A stretch of 9,899 bases of DNA from an uncultured Prevotella sp. (GTDB lineage Bacteria > Bacteroidota > Bacteroidia > Bacteroidales > Bacteroidaceae), in NCBI GenBank assembly GCA_945614335.1, contig CALZAP010000026.1, positions 1 to 9,899 of the forward strand, written 5' to 3'. This document shows, piece after piece, positions 1 to 6,591 of this stretch (positions are counted from its first letter, which is position 1; every line of letters begins with the position of its first letter). Under the pieces are notes generated by a model. It did no database searches. It saw only the letters and a program-made list of their open reading frames with translations, and was not told the DNA's origin. Made by a program: the position numbers and the translations under genes.

Positions 1-82
1 GCGCTGACTGCTCTTCCAACTGCGCTGACTGCTCTTCCAACTGCGCTGACTGCTCTTCCAACTGCGCTGACTGCTCAGCAAT
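1..82 (-). repeat. 21-bp tandem repeat encoding heptads in Rpn tail
   Basis: Three identical 21-bp units occupy 1-21, 22-42 and 43-63. A fourth, older-looking unit begins at 64 and matches for 13 bases. The array is cut by the window edge, so the copy number is unknown. Read on the minus strand in the frame of the nuclease gene, the units give IAEQSAQ followed by LEEQSAQ, LEEQSAQ and LEEQSA. The unit is a multiple of three, so gain or loss of copies keeps the frame and only changes the length of the helical tail. Identity at the DNA level, not just the protein level, suggests recent duplication. Confidence 0.95.
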
Positions 83-856
83 CCTTTGGTCACGCTTCAT
101 AATGGCTGTATCACGAGTTTCGATGGCAGAGAAATATTCGTCTTCCACATTCATGTCCTGACGCAATTTGGCATCGGAGGCAGCGGCAAGGAGGCGGTGC
201 AGGATATGCAGCATCTCTGCATCCCCGTCGTAAGCAGAATCATCTATCTTCAGTACCTGACGGTTATGACCATCCTTATTCGTCTGGTCAAACACACTCA
301 ACACCTCAACAAGGCGATTGTTCACACGTCCGTGAAGATATGGTATCTGAACAATTATACTGTCGTGAATAAGACTCTCAACGAACGGGTCTGGTATTCC
401 CTTGGTCACCTCATTGCCGTCATAGTCGTATGACTTGTGCCTTACATAAAGCACTGGCTCCTCAATGTCACCAACGCGATGACCTAACAGGTAAACAGTT
501 ATCATCGGTATGCCATAACCATTGGGGTTGCCATCCTTCAAAATATTGTCAGGATTAGCATACTGGGTACCCAAATACTGACGGAAACGCAATGTCTCTG
601 TCTCAAGCCATGTCTTCTGAAGCTCAATCAGCACGAGCTTAAGGCTGCCGTCATCTTGGCGCACCTTCGCACCGAAGTCGATGCGAAACATCGAAATCTT
701 GTCACGTGTGCCGTTGGTATATTCATGTTTCCGCATGTCAACCTCAACCACTTCGCGCTTCAACAGAGCCGAAAGCACTGTCTTGGCTACGCGGTTGTCA
801 TCCATCAGATATTTGAACACCGAATCGTAAATTGGGTTTGCTACGCTTATAATCAT
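1..856 (-). CDS. Rpn family PD-(D/E)XK nuclease, 3' end cut by window edge
   Basis: The minus strand reads open from an ATG at 856 to the left edge, giving 285 visible residues without a stop. The start region (NPIYDSVFKYLMDD, residues 7-20) and the core with D60, then IELQK (E78, Q80) around residues 58-81, match the Rpn / PD-(D/E)XK 'putative transposase' family, whose D...ExQ residues form the nuclease site. Family members cut DNA; several enterobacterial ones are phage-defence toxins whose separately translated C-terminal part acts as antitoxin. After about residue 240 the protein turns into a charged, Gln-rich helical tail (IETRDTAIMKRDQRIAEQ) that ends in heptads LEEQSAQ, probably a coiled coil. 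The start is set by a promoter about 25 bases upstream. An earlier ATG at 870 opens only a five-codon frame whose TGA overlaps the ATG at 856. The gene stands alone, far from the sugar-uptake operon. Family assignment is firm; actual mobility or defence activity is inference. Confidence 0.9.
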   Translation of the reverse strand, partial: MIISVANPIYDSVFKYLMDDNRVAKTVLSALLKREVVEVDMRKHEYTNGTRDKISMFRIDFGAKVRQDDGSLKLVLIELQKTWLETETLRFRQYLGTQYANPDNILKDGNPNGYGIPMITVYLLGHRVGDIEEPVLYVRHKSYDYDGNEVTKGIPDPFVESLIHDSIIVQIPYLHGRVNNRLVEVLSVFDQTNKDGHNRQVLKIDDSAYDGDAEMLHILHRLLAAASDAKLRQDMNVEDEYFSAIETRDTAIMKRDQRIAEQSAQLEEQSAQLEEQSAQLEEQSA

Positions 857-880
857 GCTCGTATATTCATTAGTCCGGTG

Positions 881-911
881 CAAAGATAATACAATTATGT
901 GAATCTGCAAA
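881..911 (-). promoter_or_regulatory. Bacteroidota-type promoter of the Rpn nuclease gene
   Basis: On the minus strand TTTG (908-911) is followed by a 19-base spacer and TATCTTTG (881-888), matching the Bacteroidota housekeeping consensus TTTG-N19/21-TAnnTTTG. Transcription should begin a few bases downstream, near 873-876, leaving a leader of under 20 bases before the ATG at 856. The very short leader supports that start codon. Confidence 0.8.
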
Positions 912-1099
912 GCAAACAAGAATATTTTTATGTTTTGAAAGCGAGATTATTGTATTCTGTAAGGAAAGTGAGGTTTTCTGCATTTTTATATTGAGTTCAG
1001 GATGTTTGGTTGTGAGGACTACTGAATAGTTTCGATTGTGAAGGGAAATAATCAAATATTTTTATCCTAATGCCATAATGTCCCTCTTTTGCTGTTCAA

Positions 1100-1185
1100 T
1101 ACCAAATTCGGTGGGAATATAGTCTATTTCGGCGTTTTGAGTAGACCCACACCGAGTTTGGTATAGACCCACACCGACTTTGGTA
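1100..1185. repeat. Hairpin plus tandem 22-bp repeat
   Basis: Two 22-bp units that differ at one base lie head to tail at 1142-1163 and 1164-1185 (each begins TAGACCCACACCGA and ends TTTGGTA). A diverged inverted copy lies at 1100-1126. In plus-strand RNA, bases 1100-1113 (TACCAAATTCGGTG) can pair with 1150-1163 over 14 positions including one U-G wobble, and GTCTA at 1122-1126 can pair with TAGAC at 1142-1146, leaving a 15-base loop. The second direct copy could pair with the same left arm with one mismatch, so two folds are possible. The function is unknown: a small repeat element, a protein-binding site and the remnant of a mobile element all remain possible. Confidence 0.7.
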
Positions 1186-1221
1186 CGGAGGCAGAGCGGA
1201 GGCAGAGTGGAGGCACAGCGG
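1186..1221. repeat. 11-bp tandem repeat (CGGAGGCAGAG)
   Basis: CGGAGGCAGAG occurs exactly at 1186-1196 and 1197-1207, then with two changes at 1208-1218, followed by CGG. It directly abuts the 22-bp repeat, and 22 is twice 11, so the whole tract 1142-1221 keeps an 11-base register, close to one DNA helical turn. No open frame makes sense of it. Confidence 0.75.
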
Positions 1222-1402
1222 TGTTAAAATGGACTGGGGCACTATTATTATACGATGGGCAGCATAGTGGCTTTGTTAAAGTTTTTTACGTCGATTTTTG
1301 TAATGGTATCAATACTCAACTTTTTTCGCAAAGCTCAAGGAATCCCTTTACCCTTCGGCCAATGACCGTTGGTTCGGAAGTAAGGGAAGTTAAAGGAGGA
1401 AA

Positions 1403-1510
1403 GAAAATTAAAAATTAAAGATTAAAAATTAAAATTCAAGACGAATATCCAAGCCGTAAATACTCCCTAAAAGAAGCGGAAGACTATTGTCTTGAACTTT
1501 AATTTTTAAT
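1403..1510 (-). terminator. AT-rich inverted repeat after the arabinofuranosidase gene
   Basis: The arms 1421-1442 and 1489-1510 are complementary over 22 bases with one mismatch and enclose a 46-base loop. The element begins only six bases after the TAA at 1517-1519. On the minus strand the second arm continues into a U-rich stretch (1403-1420), which fits an intrinsic terminator with a weak A/U stem. Part of the arm sequence is duplicated in 1402-1420, so the stem can slip. The large loop is unusual, and the element could instead be a dispersed intergenic repeat. Confidence 0.45.
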
Positions 1511-1516
1511 TTTCTT

Positions 1517-3859
1517 TTATTTCATCACCCTTACTTCATAAATGTGTGGGGTCAACGGCTTGGTGGCTTTCGCAACCTTTACCACAATGGTCTCAGCACT
1601 GCGACTTGACTCCGGTATGGTTATCTCGACTGTGCCTGAGGCCTCGCCGCCAAAAGAGCCTGCCTCAACGCCATCCACAAACACACGGGCATCGCGCGAA
1701 GCGTCGTGACGGAAGGCTATGCGCACGGCTGTGGCCTGACCGCCGGTCTTCATGCGGTAGCTGAACCAGTCGCGGGTCTCGCGCCAGTGTGTACCCTCGT
1801 CGTCGCCTGCATTTGCCTGGCTCATTTCCACAAAGTGGTCGCTTTCCGGCTGCTGCTCGCCACACACCACCTTGTCGGCAGTACGGTTGTCGAGAGCCTG
1901 GACGGCACGCTCCCTTTCAGCTCGTTTCTCACTCTCCACGTTCCACTCCGCCTCGGTCATCACTGGCCAATACACCATGTACCTTGACTCATGAATGCGG
2001 AAGAAGGGTTCGAGAGTCATGCCCTCATAGCGTGCGGGAGTTACGCCGGTGAGCTTGAACTTCAGCTGGTCGCCGTCTTTCTTCAGATGGTTTAGGAGTT
2101 CGTCCTTATTGCCAATTATTACCGGCATGTCCTGCAACGGCAGTCGAGGTCCGTTGGCAATATGTCCGCCGCGGCTGTCGTCGGCAAACATACCATCCTG
2201 ACGCTGTGTACCCATGCGTGAGGCCAAGACAATAGGGCCGTAGAGGAACGAATAGTTGCTGGAACCGTCGGGCAGTCCAACGGCACTGAGGTGCATCGGA
2301 AGCGTCACATGCAGGCGGTCGCCCTTCTCCCACGTGCGCTCCACTACGATATATCCGTTTTCCTGTCTTGCCTTCGTTTCCTTTCCGTTCACCTGGCATG
2401 TAACGTTATCCTGCTCGGTCCATTCCGGCAGTCTGACCATCAAGGCAAACTTTTTCTTTTCCTTGGCAGGAGTTATGGAGATTGTGGTTCCCTCCTCGTA
2501 TGGGAATCCTGTATGTTGGCTCACGGTCACGTCGCCCCAAGAAAGGGTTGACGGGATGAAGAGGTTGACATAGAGCTTTTTATCGCCAGAGTGGCTGTAT
2601 ATCATCTCGCCATAGCGGGCATGGTTTTCGAGTCCGCTGCCCACGCAACACCAGAAGCTGGTTTGTGGCTGTGAGTAGACGCGGTAGTGTCCGGGGCACA
2701 TCGGTGTGAAATAAACGAATCCGCCCTGCACGGGGTCTTGTGTGGAGAGGATGTGGTTGAACAGTGCACGCTCGTAATAATCCATGTATCGGGAGTCAGC
2801 CGATGTCTCGTAGAGCATCTTTGTCAGTCGGAGCATGTTGTAGGTGTTACAGGTCTCCGGTCCTTGTTCGCTGGTGCGCATCGACTCGAAGTTGTCGGCC
2901 GGATGGAAGTGTTCGCGCACGCTGTTGCCGCCGATGGTGATGGAACGGTTTTCCACCACTGTCTGCCAGAACCAACGTGCAGCCTCACTCCATTCGTTAT
3001 TGCCTTCCACGTCGGCAATGCGCTTAAAACCAATCACTTTTGGTATCTGAGTGTTGGCGTGTATGCCGGTCAGCTTGTCTTCGTGGCGCAGCAGGGGCTG
3101 TAACAGGAAGTCGTGGCTGAAGCGATGTGCCAGTGTGGTGTATTTCTTGTCGCCGGTGATGGCAGCCACGTCGGCAAAGGTCTCGTTCAGTCCTCCATGC
3201 TCGCTTCTGAGCATGTCCTGAAGCTGGGCATCGGAGAGGTTTTTGGTGATGTCAGCCATCCAGTCTGTCAGTTTCACGAGCATGGTCTTTGCCTCCTGTC
3301 GTCCTGCCTGCAGGTATGCGTCTCGCAGTCCGGCATATATCTTATGTATGTTGTATAGAGGCACCCAACGGTCGTTGAGTCCGAAAGCCGACGCACGTAT
3401 ATTGCCTTCAGCTATTTCCTTCCATATCTGTCGTCCGCCCGGCACGCCGGCGAGGTAGCCGTCGCCTGAAGCCTCCTGGCATCGTTTCAGTTCGGCGAGC
3501 ATATAGTCGAGTCTCTGTCTTATTTCCTCGTTGCCGGTGGCTGCCCACATGAATGAGAGGGCAGAGAGATAGTGTCCGCCCACATGGCCGTCGAGTCCGG
3601 TATTTTCCCAGTTGGTATAGTTCTGGGCCTTAGGAGTGAGTCCCGCTTCCTTCAGGTAAGGTGCGAGCAGGCGGTCGGGGTCGAGGGCGAGAAGATAACG
3701 TATGTCCATGTCCTCGGCATGCTTGAACGGGCTTGCCTCAAGCCGCACGTCGCTCACCCTGAAACTTTCTGCAACAGTATTTGTCTGTGCCAAAAATGAT
3801 TGCGGCACAATGGTAGCTGCCATAAGTGCCAGCACCATCCGTTTGGTCATTTTGTTCAT
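1517..3859 (-). CDS. Secreted beta-L-arabinofuranosidase, GH127/GH146 (DUF1680) family
   Basis: The product is 780 residues, starting with the signal peptide MNKMTKRMVLALMAATIVPQ and a likely cleavage after SFLA (residue 24), so it acts in the periplasm. The catalytic alpha/alpha barrel spans roughly residues 35-425, followed by beta-rich domains to the end. Key residues are present: E335 and C337 (PETCNTY) and C404-C405 (FWCCVGSGLENH). They match the Glu-Cys-Cys-Cys zinc site of Bifidobacterium HypBA1, in which the first Cys of the late pair is the nucleophile. E316 (SVREHF) fits the acid/base. It should release terminal beta-L-arabinofuranose from plant glycans. Length, the added C-terminal domains (resembling DUF4986 and DUF6805) and WCCVGSGLENH look more like Bacteroides GH146 than bifidobacterial GH127; family choice is about 60:40. 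A longer in-frame start exists at 3961 but lies upstream of the promoter at 3902-3933, so the ATG at 3859 is preferred. It lies 92 bases after the phosphoesterase gene. Confidence 0.92.
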   Translation of the reverse strand: MNKMTKRMVLALMAATIVPQSFLAQTNTVAESFRVSDVRLEASPFKHAEDMDIRYLLALDPDRLLAPYLKEAGLTPKAQNYTNWENTGLDGHVGGHYLSALSFMWAATGNEEIRQRLDYMLAELKRCQEASGDGYLAGVPGGRQIWKEIAEGNIRASAFGLNDRWVPLYNIHKIYAGLRDAYLQAGRQEAKTMLVKLTDWMADITKNLSDAQLQDMLRSEHGGLNETFADVAAITGDKKYTTLAHRFSHDFLLQPLLRHEDKLTGIHANTQIPKVIGFKRIADVEGNNEWSEAARWFWQTVVENRSITIGGNSVREHFHPADNFESMRTSEQGPETCNTYNMLRLTKMLYETSADSRYMDYYERALFNHILSTQDPVQGGFVYFTPMCPGHYRVYSQPQTSFWCCVGSGLENHARYGEMIYSHSGDKKLYVNLFIPSTLSWGDVTVSQHTGFPYEEGTTISITPAKEKKKFALMVRLPEWTEQDNVTCQVNGKETKARQENGYIVVERTWEKGDRLHVTLPMHLSAVGLPDGSSNYSFLYGPIVLASRMGTQRQDGMFADDSRGGHIANGPRLPLQDMPVIIGNKDELLNHLKKDGDQLKFKLTGVTPARYEGMTLEPFFRIHESRYMVYWPVMTEAEWNVESEKRAERERAVQALDNRTADKVVCGEQQPESDHFVEMSQANAGDDEGTHWRETRDWFSYRMKTGGQATAVRIAFRHDASRDARVFVDGVEAGSFGGEASGTVEITIPESSRSAETIVVKVAKATKPLTPHIYEVRVMK

Positions 3860-3901
3860 AATAATGTAAAATAAGTTTATAATCAGCAGTATTTCCTTTT
3901 G

Positions 3902-3933
3902 CAAAGATAAACAATTATCACTAAATGACCAAA
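3902..3933 (-). promoter_or_regulatory. Bacteroidota-type promoter of the arabinofuranosidase gene
   Basis: On the minus strand TTTG (3930-3933), a 20-base spacer and TATCTTTG (3902-3909) match the TTTG-N19/21-TAnnTTTG consensus. The element lies between the phosphoesterase stop and the ATG at 3859 and predicts an AT-rich leader of about 35-40 bases. It shares AATTGT and TATCTTTGCA with the promoter at 881-911. It suggests that the enzyme can be transcribed without the SusCD operon, although readthrough is also possible because I see no good terminator upstream. Confidence 0.8.
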
Positions 3934-3951
3934 CAAAAGGTGAAATAATTT

Positions 3952-5082
3952 TTATCGACACTGTTGATGACGGTTTCCGTCGTCATCGACAAAGCTGACG
4001 ACGGCGCCTTCTATGAGAATGGCACGGGTGTGTCGGGATTTACGGTTTTTCTTGTTGTCTACGTTCACTGCTAACACTCGGCCGCCATGCAGCGAGGTAA
4101 CTTCGGGGAATATCGTGTGGCCTACCACAACACGGTCCACGTCGTAATGCCGGAGAACCATGTCGAGCGTGTCAGTGGCTATAGGACTGTATCGCTCTTC
4201 CTGCCGAACCATACCCCTGTACCATAACGGTCCCTTGGAAGCAAAGAGAAACCACGTGAGCGGCGAGTCGGCACGACGCTGCTGCTTGTTCATCCACAGT
4301 CCGTGACTCACATGCTCGTTGACCATGGGCAACGACAGGCCGAGGTCAAGAAACTCGCGACTGATGCCTGCATGTACAAAAAGTGAACGTCCGATTATTT
4401 CAATAGTATTGCGCGTAGAAAGCCAGTAGCCCAAAACAGAGCCGCGCGACAATAGTACGGGATATTCCATCATCAGGCATTCGGCTAAAAGAAGATATTT
4501 CTCCTTGGTGTACCGAAGGTCGTTCATGAGCACCATTGGCTCATGATTGCCCAAGAGGAAGTGGACAGAGCCTCCTGCCTCGGCGGCTTCCTGCTCCAGT
4601 TTGTAGAGGAGCCATAGAATCTGAATGGCATCGTTGCCACGGTCCATCACGTCGCCTATGACCATCAGGCTGTTTCGCCCGTATGTCCACCGATAGTTGT
4701 TGTCTATCACTCCCCCACCCCTTAGCAGGCTGACGGCACAGTCGAGGTCGCCATGCGGGTCGGACATGACAAAGAGCTTGTCGGGTTGGGGATGGTTGCA
4801 CTGAGGACGCTCCACATGATGTAGCGACACGGGGAAACGATGTCGGCCGTCGTGAGACACTACCTCAAAGCTGAAGTTGGCTGGAATCGAGGCATAGGTC
4901 GTGTCGCAGATGTAACCGTCAAGACTTACGCTGACCACACGGGCACTGCCATCGGCAGAGTGGACGATGTAAGGGCCGTCAGCCGTGAGAAGCGGCTTAT
5001 GGTCGTGAGAAGCCTGCACGCCGGCGAATGCCGACATGCAGACCATAAATAAAAGAGAACGATATAAAATGGTATTTATCAT
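3952..5082 (-). CDS. Secreted calcineurin-like metallophosphoesterase (Ser/Thr phosphatase-like)
   Basis: The 376-residue product starts with a signal peptide (MINTILYRSLLFMVCMSAFA, likely cleaved after GVQA at residue 24), so it is exported, probably to the periplasm. A beta-rich stretch of about 75 residues precedes the phosphatase domain. All metal-binding motifs of the PPP-like metallophosphoesterase fold are intact: SDPHGD (D108, H110), GDVMDRG (D144, D147, R148), GNHE (N179, H180, E181), FVHAG (H237) and VVGHT (H322). GPLWYRG (284-290) recalls bacterial Shewanella-like phosphatases. It should hydrolyse phosphomonoesters with a two-metal centre, but the substrate (phosphoprotein, sugar phosphate or other) cannot be read from the sequence. 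The ATG lies 3 bases after the susD stop and has a purine-rich GAGGAA six bases upstream inside the susD end, so it is co-transcribed and may be translationally coupled with susD. Confidence 0.9.
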   Translation of the reverse strand: MINTILYRSLLFMVCMSAFAGVQASHDHKPLLTADGPYIVHSADGSARVVSVSLDGYICDTTYASIPANFSFEVVSHDGRHRFPVSLHHVERPQCNHPQPDKLFVMSDPHGDLDCAVSLLRGGGVIDNNYRWTYGRNSLMVIGDVMDRGNDAIQILWLLYKLEQEAAEAGGSVHFLLGNHEPMVLMNDLRYTKEKYLLLAECLMMEYPVLLSRGSVLGYWLSTRNTIEIIGRSLFVHAGISREFLDLGLSLPMVNEHVSHGLWMNKQQRRADSPLTWFLFASKGPLWYRGMVRQEERYSPIATDTLDMVLRHYDVDRVVVGHTIFPEVTSLHGGRVLAVNVDNKKNRKSRHTRAILIEGAVVSFVDDDGNRHQQCR

Positions 5083-5085
5083 TGG

Positions 5086-6567
5086 TTATTCCTCTTCTTT
5101 GGCAGAGTCGTATACTAGGTTTTGCTCCATGTTTTGGTTTGCGTCCATCTCAGCCTTTGGTATGGCGAGAACACACTTGTAGTAATCCCACGAGAAATTC
5201 ATTTTCTCGGCCTTGGTGATGTAGTGCTTTGTGGAGCTGATTTTCGACTGTCCCTTCACGTCGTGTCGGTCCACTATACCTCCGTCGCGCAAGGCATCGA
5301 AGAACCGGTGTCCCTCTCCCACGAGTTCCTTGCGTCGCTCGGTCATGACGCGGTCGAGGCTTATTGTTGTGCCTTCGACTGTGTTTTCAGGATTTGCCCT
5401 GGATACTATTGCGTTAAGATATTTCACAGCAGAAGCATTGTCGCCAGTCTTCACTGCAGCCTCAGCGGCGTTGAGATAAGCCTCAGAAAGACGAAGCAGC
5501 GGAATGTTTGCGTCCATGATGTCTTCTCCATCCTGCGGCTGATACTTGTTTACGAAGGCACGCTTGCTGCTGTATACAAGAAGTTTTAGGCGCACGTCGT
5601 CAGGGTCTTCGTTGAGCAGTGCATAGAAACTTGATGTAAGGCAGATGTCCTTGTATCCACTAGGCGAGTGCAGACGTCCGAGCGACTCTTTTCCCGGACT
5701 GTCGTCGGTGGTGTTTACAATCTCAAACAGCACCTCTCCCTTTGTACCATTGCTTGCGTCATTTGCCCATGCTGTGGCATATTCAGCATTTGTCCAGAGC
5801 TTATATCCTTTTGCCTCTGCGCCCTTAATGGCTTGCTCAGCCATAGTGAGAGCCTCAGCGTCGTCGCCATGATACAGATAGACACGACTGAGCAGTGTCT
5901 GTGCTCCATAAAGGTTGATATGTCCTTTATGGAAAGCCTTTCCTTCGTCGTTGTCCATGGCTGCAACAGCGGCCTTGAGGTCGGCAATGACCTGTGTATA
6001 ACACTCTGCCACCGTGTTTCGCTTTGGCTTGGCCTCCTTGTCGAGCACGGTTGTCACAATGGGCACCGCGAGCGACGCTCCATTGTCTTTCTTGTATGGA
6101 TAGCCATAAAATTTCGTAAGGTCGAAGAGAAGCATGGCGCGCAAGGCGAGAGCCTGGCCCTTGTAATAGTCACGCAAGTCGGTCTCCTTGGTATCTACAT
6201 TGTCAATTTTTGTGAGTATGATATTGCAGAGACCTATCATCTCGTAGGGATACGACCAGAAGGAAGACGGGGCGGTATCCTTTGTGAAATTGAACGTGTA
6301 GTAGTTGCCGGTACGCTTTGTGGCGCTGTAGGCCATCATGTCGTCGCCACAGGCATCGCCATAGTAAACAAGTCGTCCGGAATAGGCGTAGGCATCTTGC
6401 ATGGTGGTGTAGATGCCGTTGAGCATGATGTTGACATCGGAAAGCTCGTTGATGGACTTGTCTGTCTCTACGGCGGTAGAGGGCTCTACGTCCAGCCATC
6501 CGTCGGAACAAGACGATACGGAAAGTGCCATGGTTCCGCAAATAATATATGATGCTATTGTTTTCAT
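5086..6567 (-). CDS. SusD-like outer-membrane glycan-binding lipoprotein
   Basis: The 493-residue product has a lipoprotein signal ending LSVSSC, so C20 is the lipidated residue. The mature start CSDGWLDVEPS is typical of SusD homologues. It should sit on the cell surface as a lid over the SusC-like barrel and bind the oligosaccharide before import. The N-terminal SusD-like domain spans about residues 21-220 with TPR-like helices (LRAMLLFDLTKFYGYPY at 142-158). The C-terminal RagB/SusD domain carries the family signature ERRKELVGEGHRFFDALR (410-427). Length is normal and no key feature is missing. It starts 24 bases after the susC stop, with AAGG four bases before the ATG, and runs into the phosphoesterase gene. 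The glycan specificity cannot be read directly; the neighbouring arabinofuranosidase hints at an arabinose-containing ligand. Confidence 0.96.
   Translation of the reverse strand: MKTIASYIICGTMALSVSSCSDGWLDVEPSTAVETDKSINELSDVNIMLNGIYTTMQDAYAYSGRLVYYGDACGDDMMAYSATKRTGNYYTFNFTKDTAPSSFWSYPYEMIGLCNIILTKIDNVDTKETDLRDYYKGQALALRAMLLFDLTKFYGYPYKKDNGASLAVPIVTTVLDKEAKPKRNTVAECYTQVIADLKAAVAAMDNDEGKAFHKGHINLYGAQTLLSRVYLYHGDDAEALTMAEQAIKGAEAKGYKLWTNAEYATAWANDASNGTKGEVLFEIVNTTDDSPGKESLGRLHSPSGYKDICLTSSFYALLNEDPDDVRLKLLVYSSKRAFVNKYQPQDGEDIMDANIPLLRLSEAYLNAAEAAVKTGDNASAVKYLNAIVSRANPENTVEGTTISLDRVMTERRKELVGEGHRFFDALRDGGIVDRHDVKGQSKISSTKHYITKAEKMNFSWDYYKCVLAIPKAEMDANQNMEQNLVYDSAKEEE
5089..5094 (-). promoter_or_regulatory. 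Ribosome binding site of the phosphoesterase inside the susD end
   Basis: GAGGAA on the minus strand lies six bases before the ATG at 5082 and overlaps the last Glu codons of the SusD-like protein. It supports this start and implies that ribosomes finishing susD could restart on the phosphoesterase. Confidence 0.55.
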
Positions 6568-6591
6568 TGTACCTTATTGTTTATGAAGGGG

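Larger units (their letters stand above)
857..1516. other. Intergenic region without a credible gene
   Basis: This 660-base gap separates the Rpn nuclease gene from the end of the arabinofuranosidase gene. It is AT-rich at both sides and has a patch of repeats in the middle. I see the nuclease promoter (881-911), a hairpin with direct repeats (1100-1185), an 11-bp repeat patch (1186-1221), an imperfect hairpin around 1347-1389 with no U tract, and an AT-rich inverted repeat (1403-1510). Short open frames here have no promoter or recognisable sequence. I see no tRNA or known riboswitch. It may be a junction between an accessory nuclease gene and the sugar locus. Confidence 0.6.

Noticed and set aside
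1..76. CRISPR-like array
   Set aside because: The repeats are directly adjacent without spacers and are in frame with a coding sequence.
86..433. 115-codon plus-strand open frame near the left edge
   Set aside because: It is antisense to the Rpn nuclease, whose frame has conserved nuclease motifs.
870..1055. 61-codon minus-strand open frame upstream of the nuclease gene
   Set aside because: It covers the nuclease promoter and has no recognisable sequence or initiation signal.
1347..1389. Imperfect hairpin around CCCTT...AAGGG as a terminator
   Set aside because: The stem is interrupted and no U tract follows on either strand.
1221..1418. 65-codon plus-strand open frame in the intergenic region
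   Set aside because: No promoter, no recognisable domain, and its end runs into the AT-rich inverted repeat. Low-complexity ending suggests chance.
3860..3961. 34-residue N-terminal extension of the arabinofuranosidase frame
   Set aside because: It contains the gene's own promoter, has no signal-peptide logic, and the ATG at 3859 begins a normal signal peptide.
3966..3987. Hairpin GATGACG / CGTCATC near the phosphoesterase stop, as a terminator
   Set aside because: It lies inside the last codons and is not followed on the minus strand by a U tract; a seven-base stem here may be chance.
5668..6552. 294-codon plus-strand open frame opposite the SusD-like gene
   Set aside because: It is antisense to a clear SusD homologue and has no family resemblance. 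It is a codon-bias shadow.
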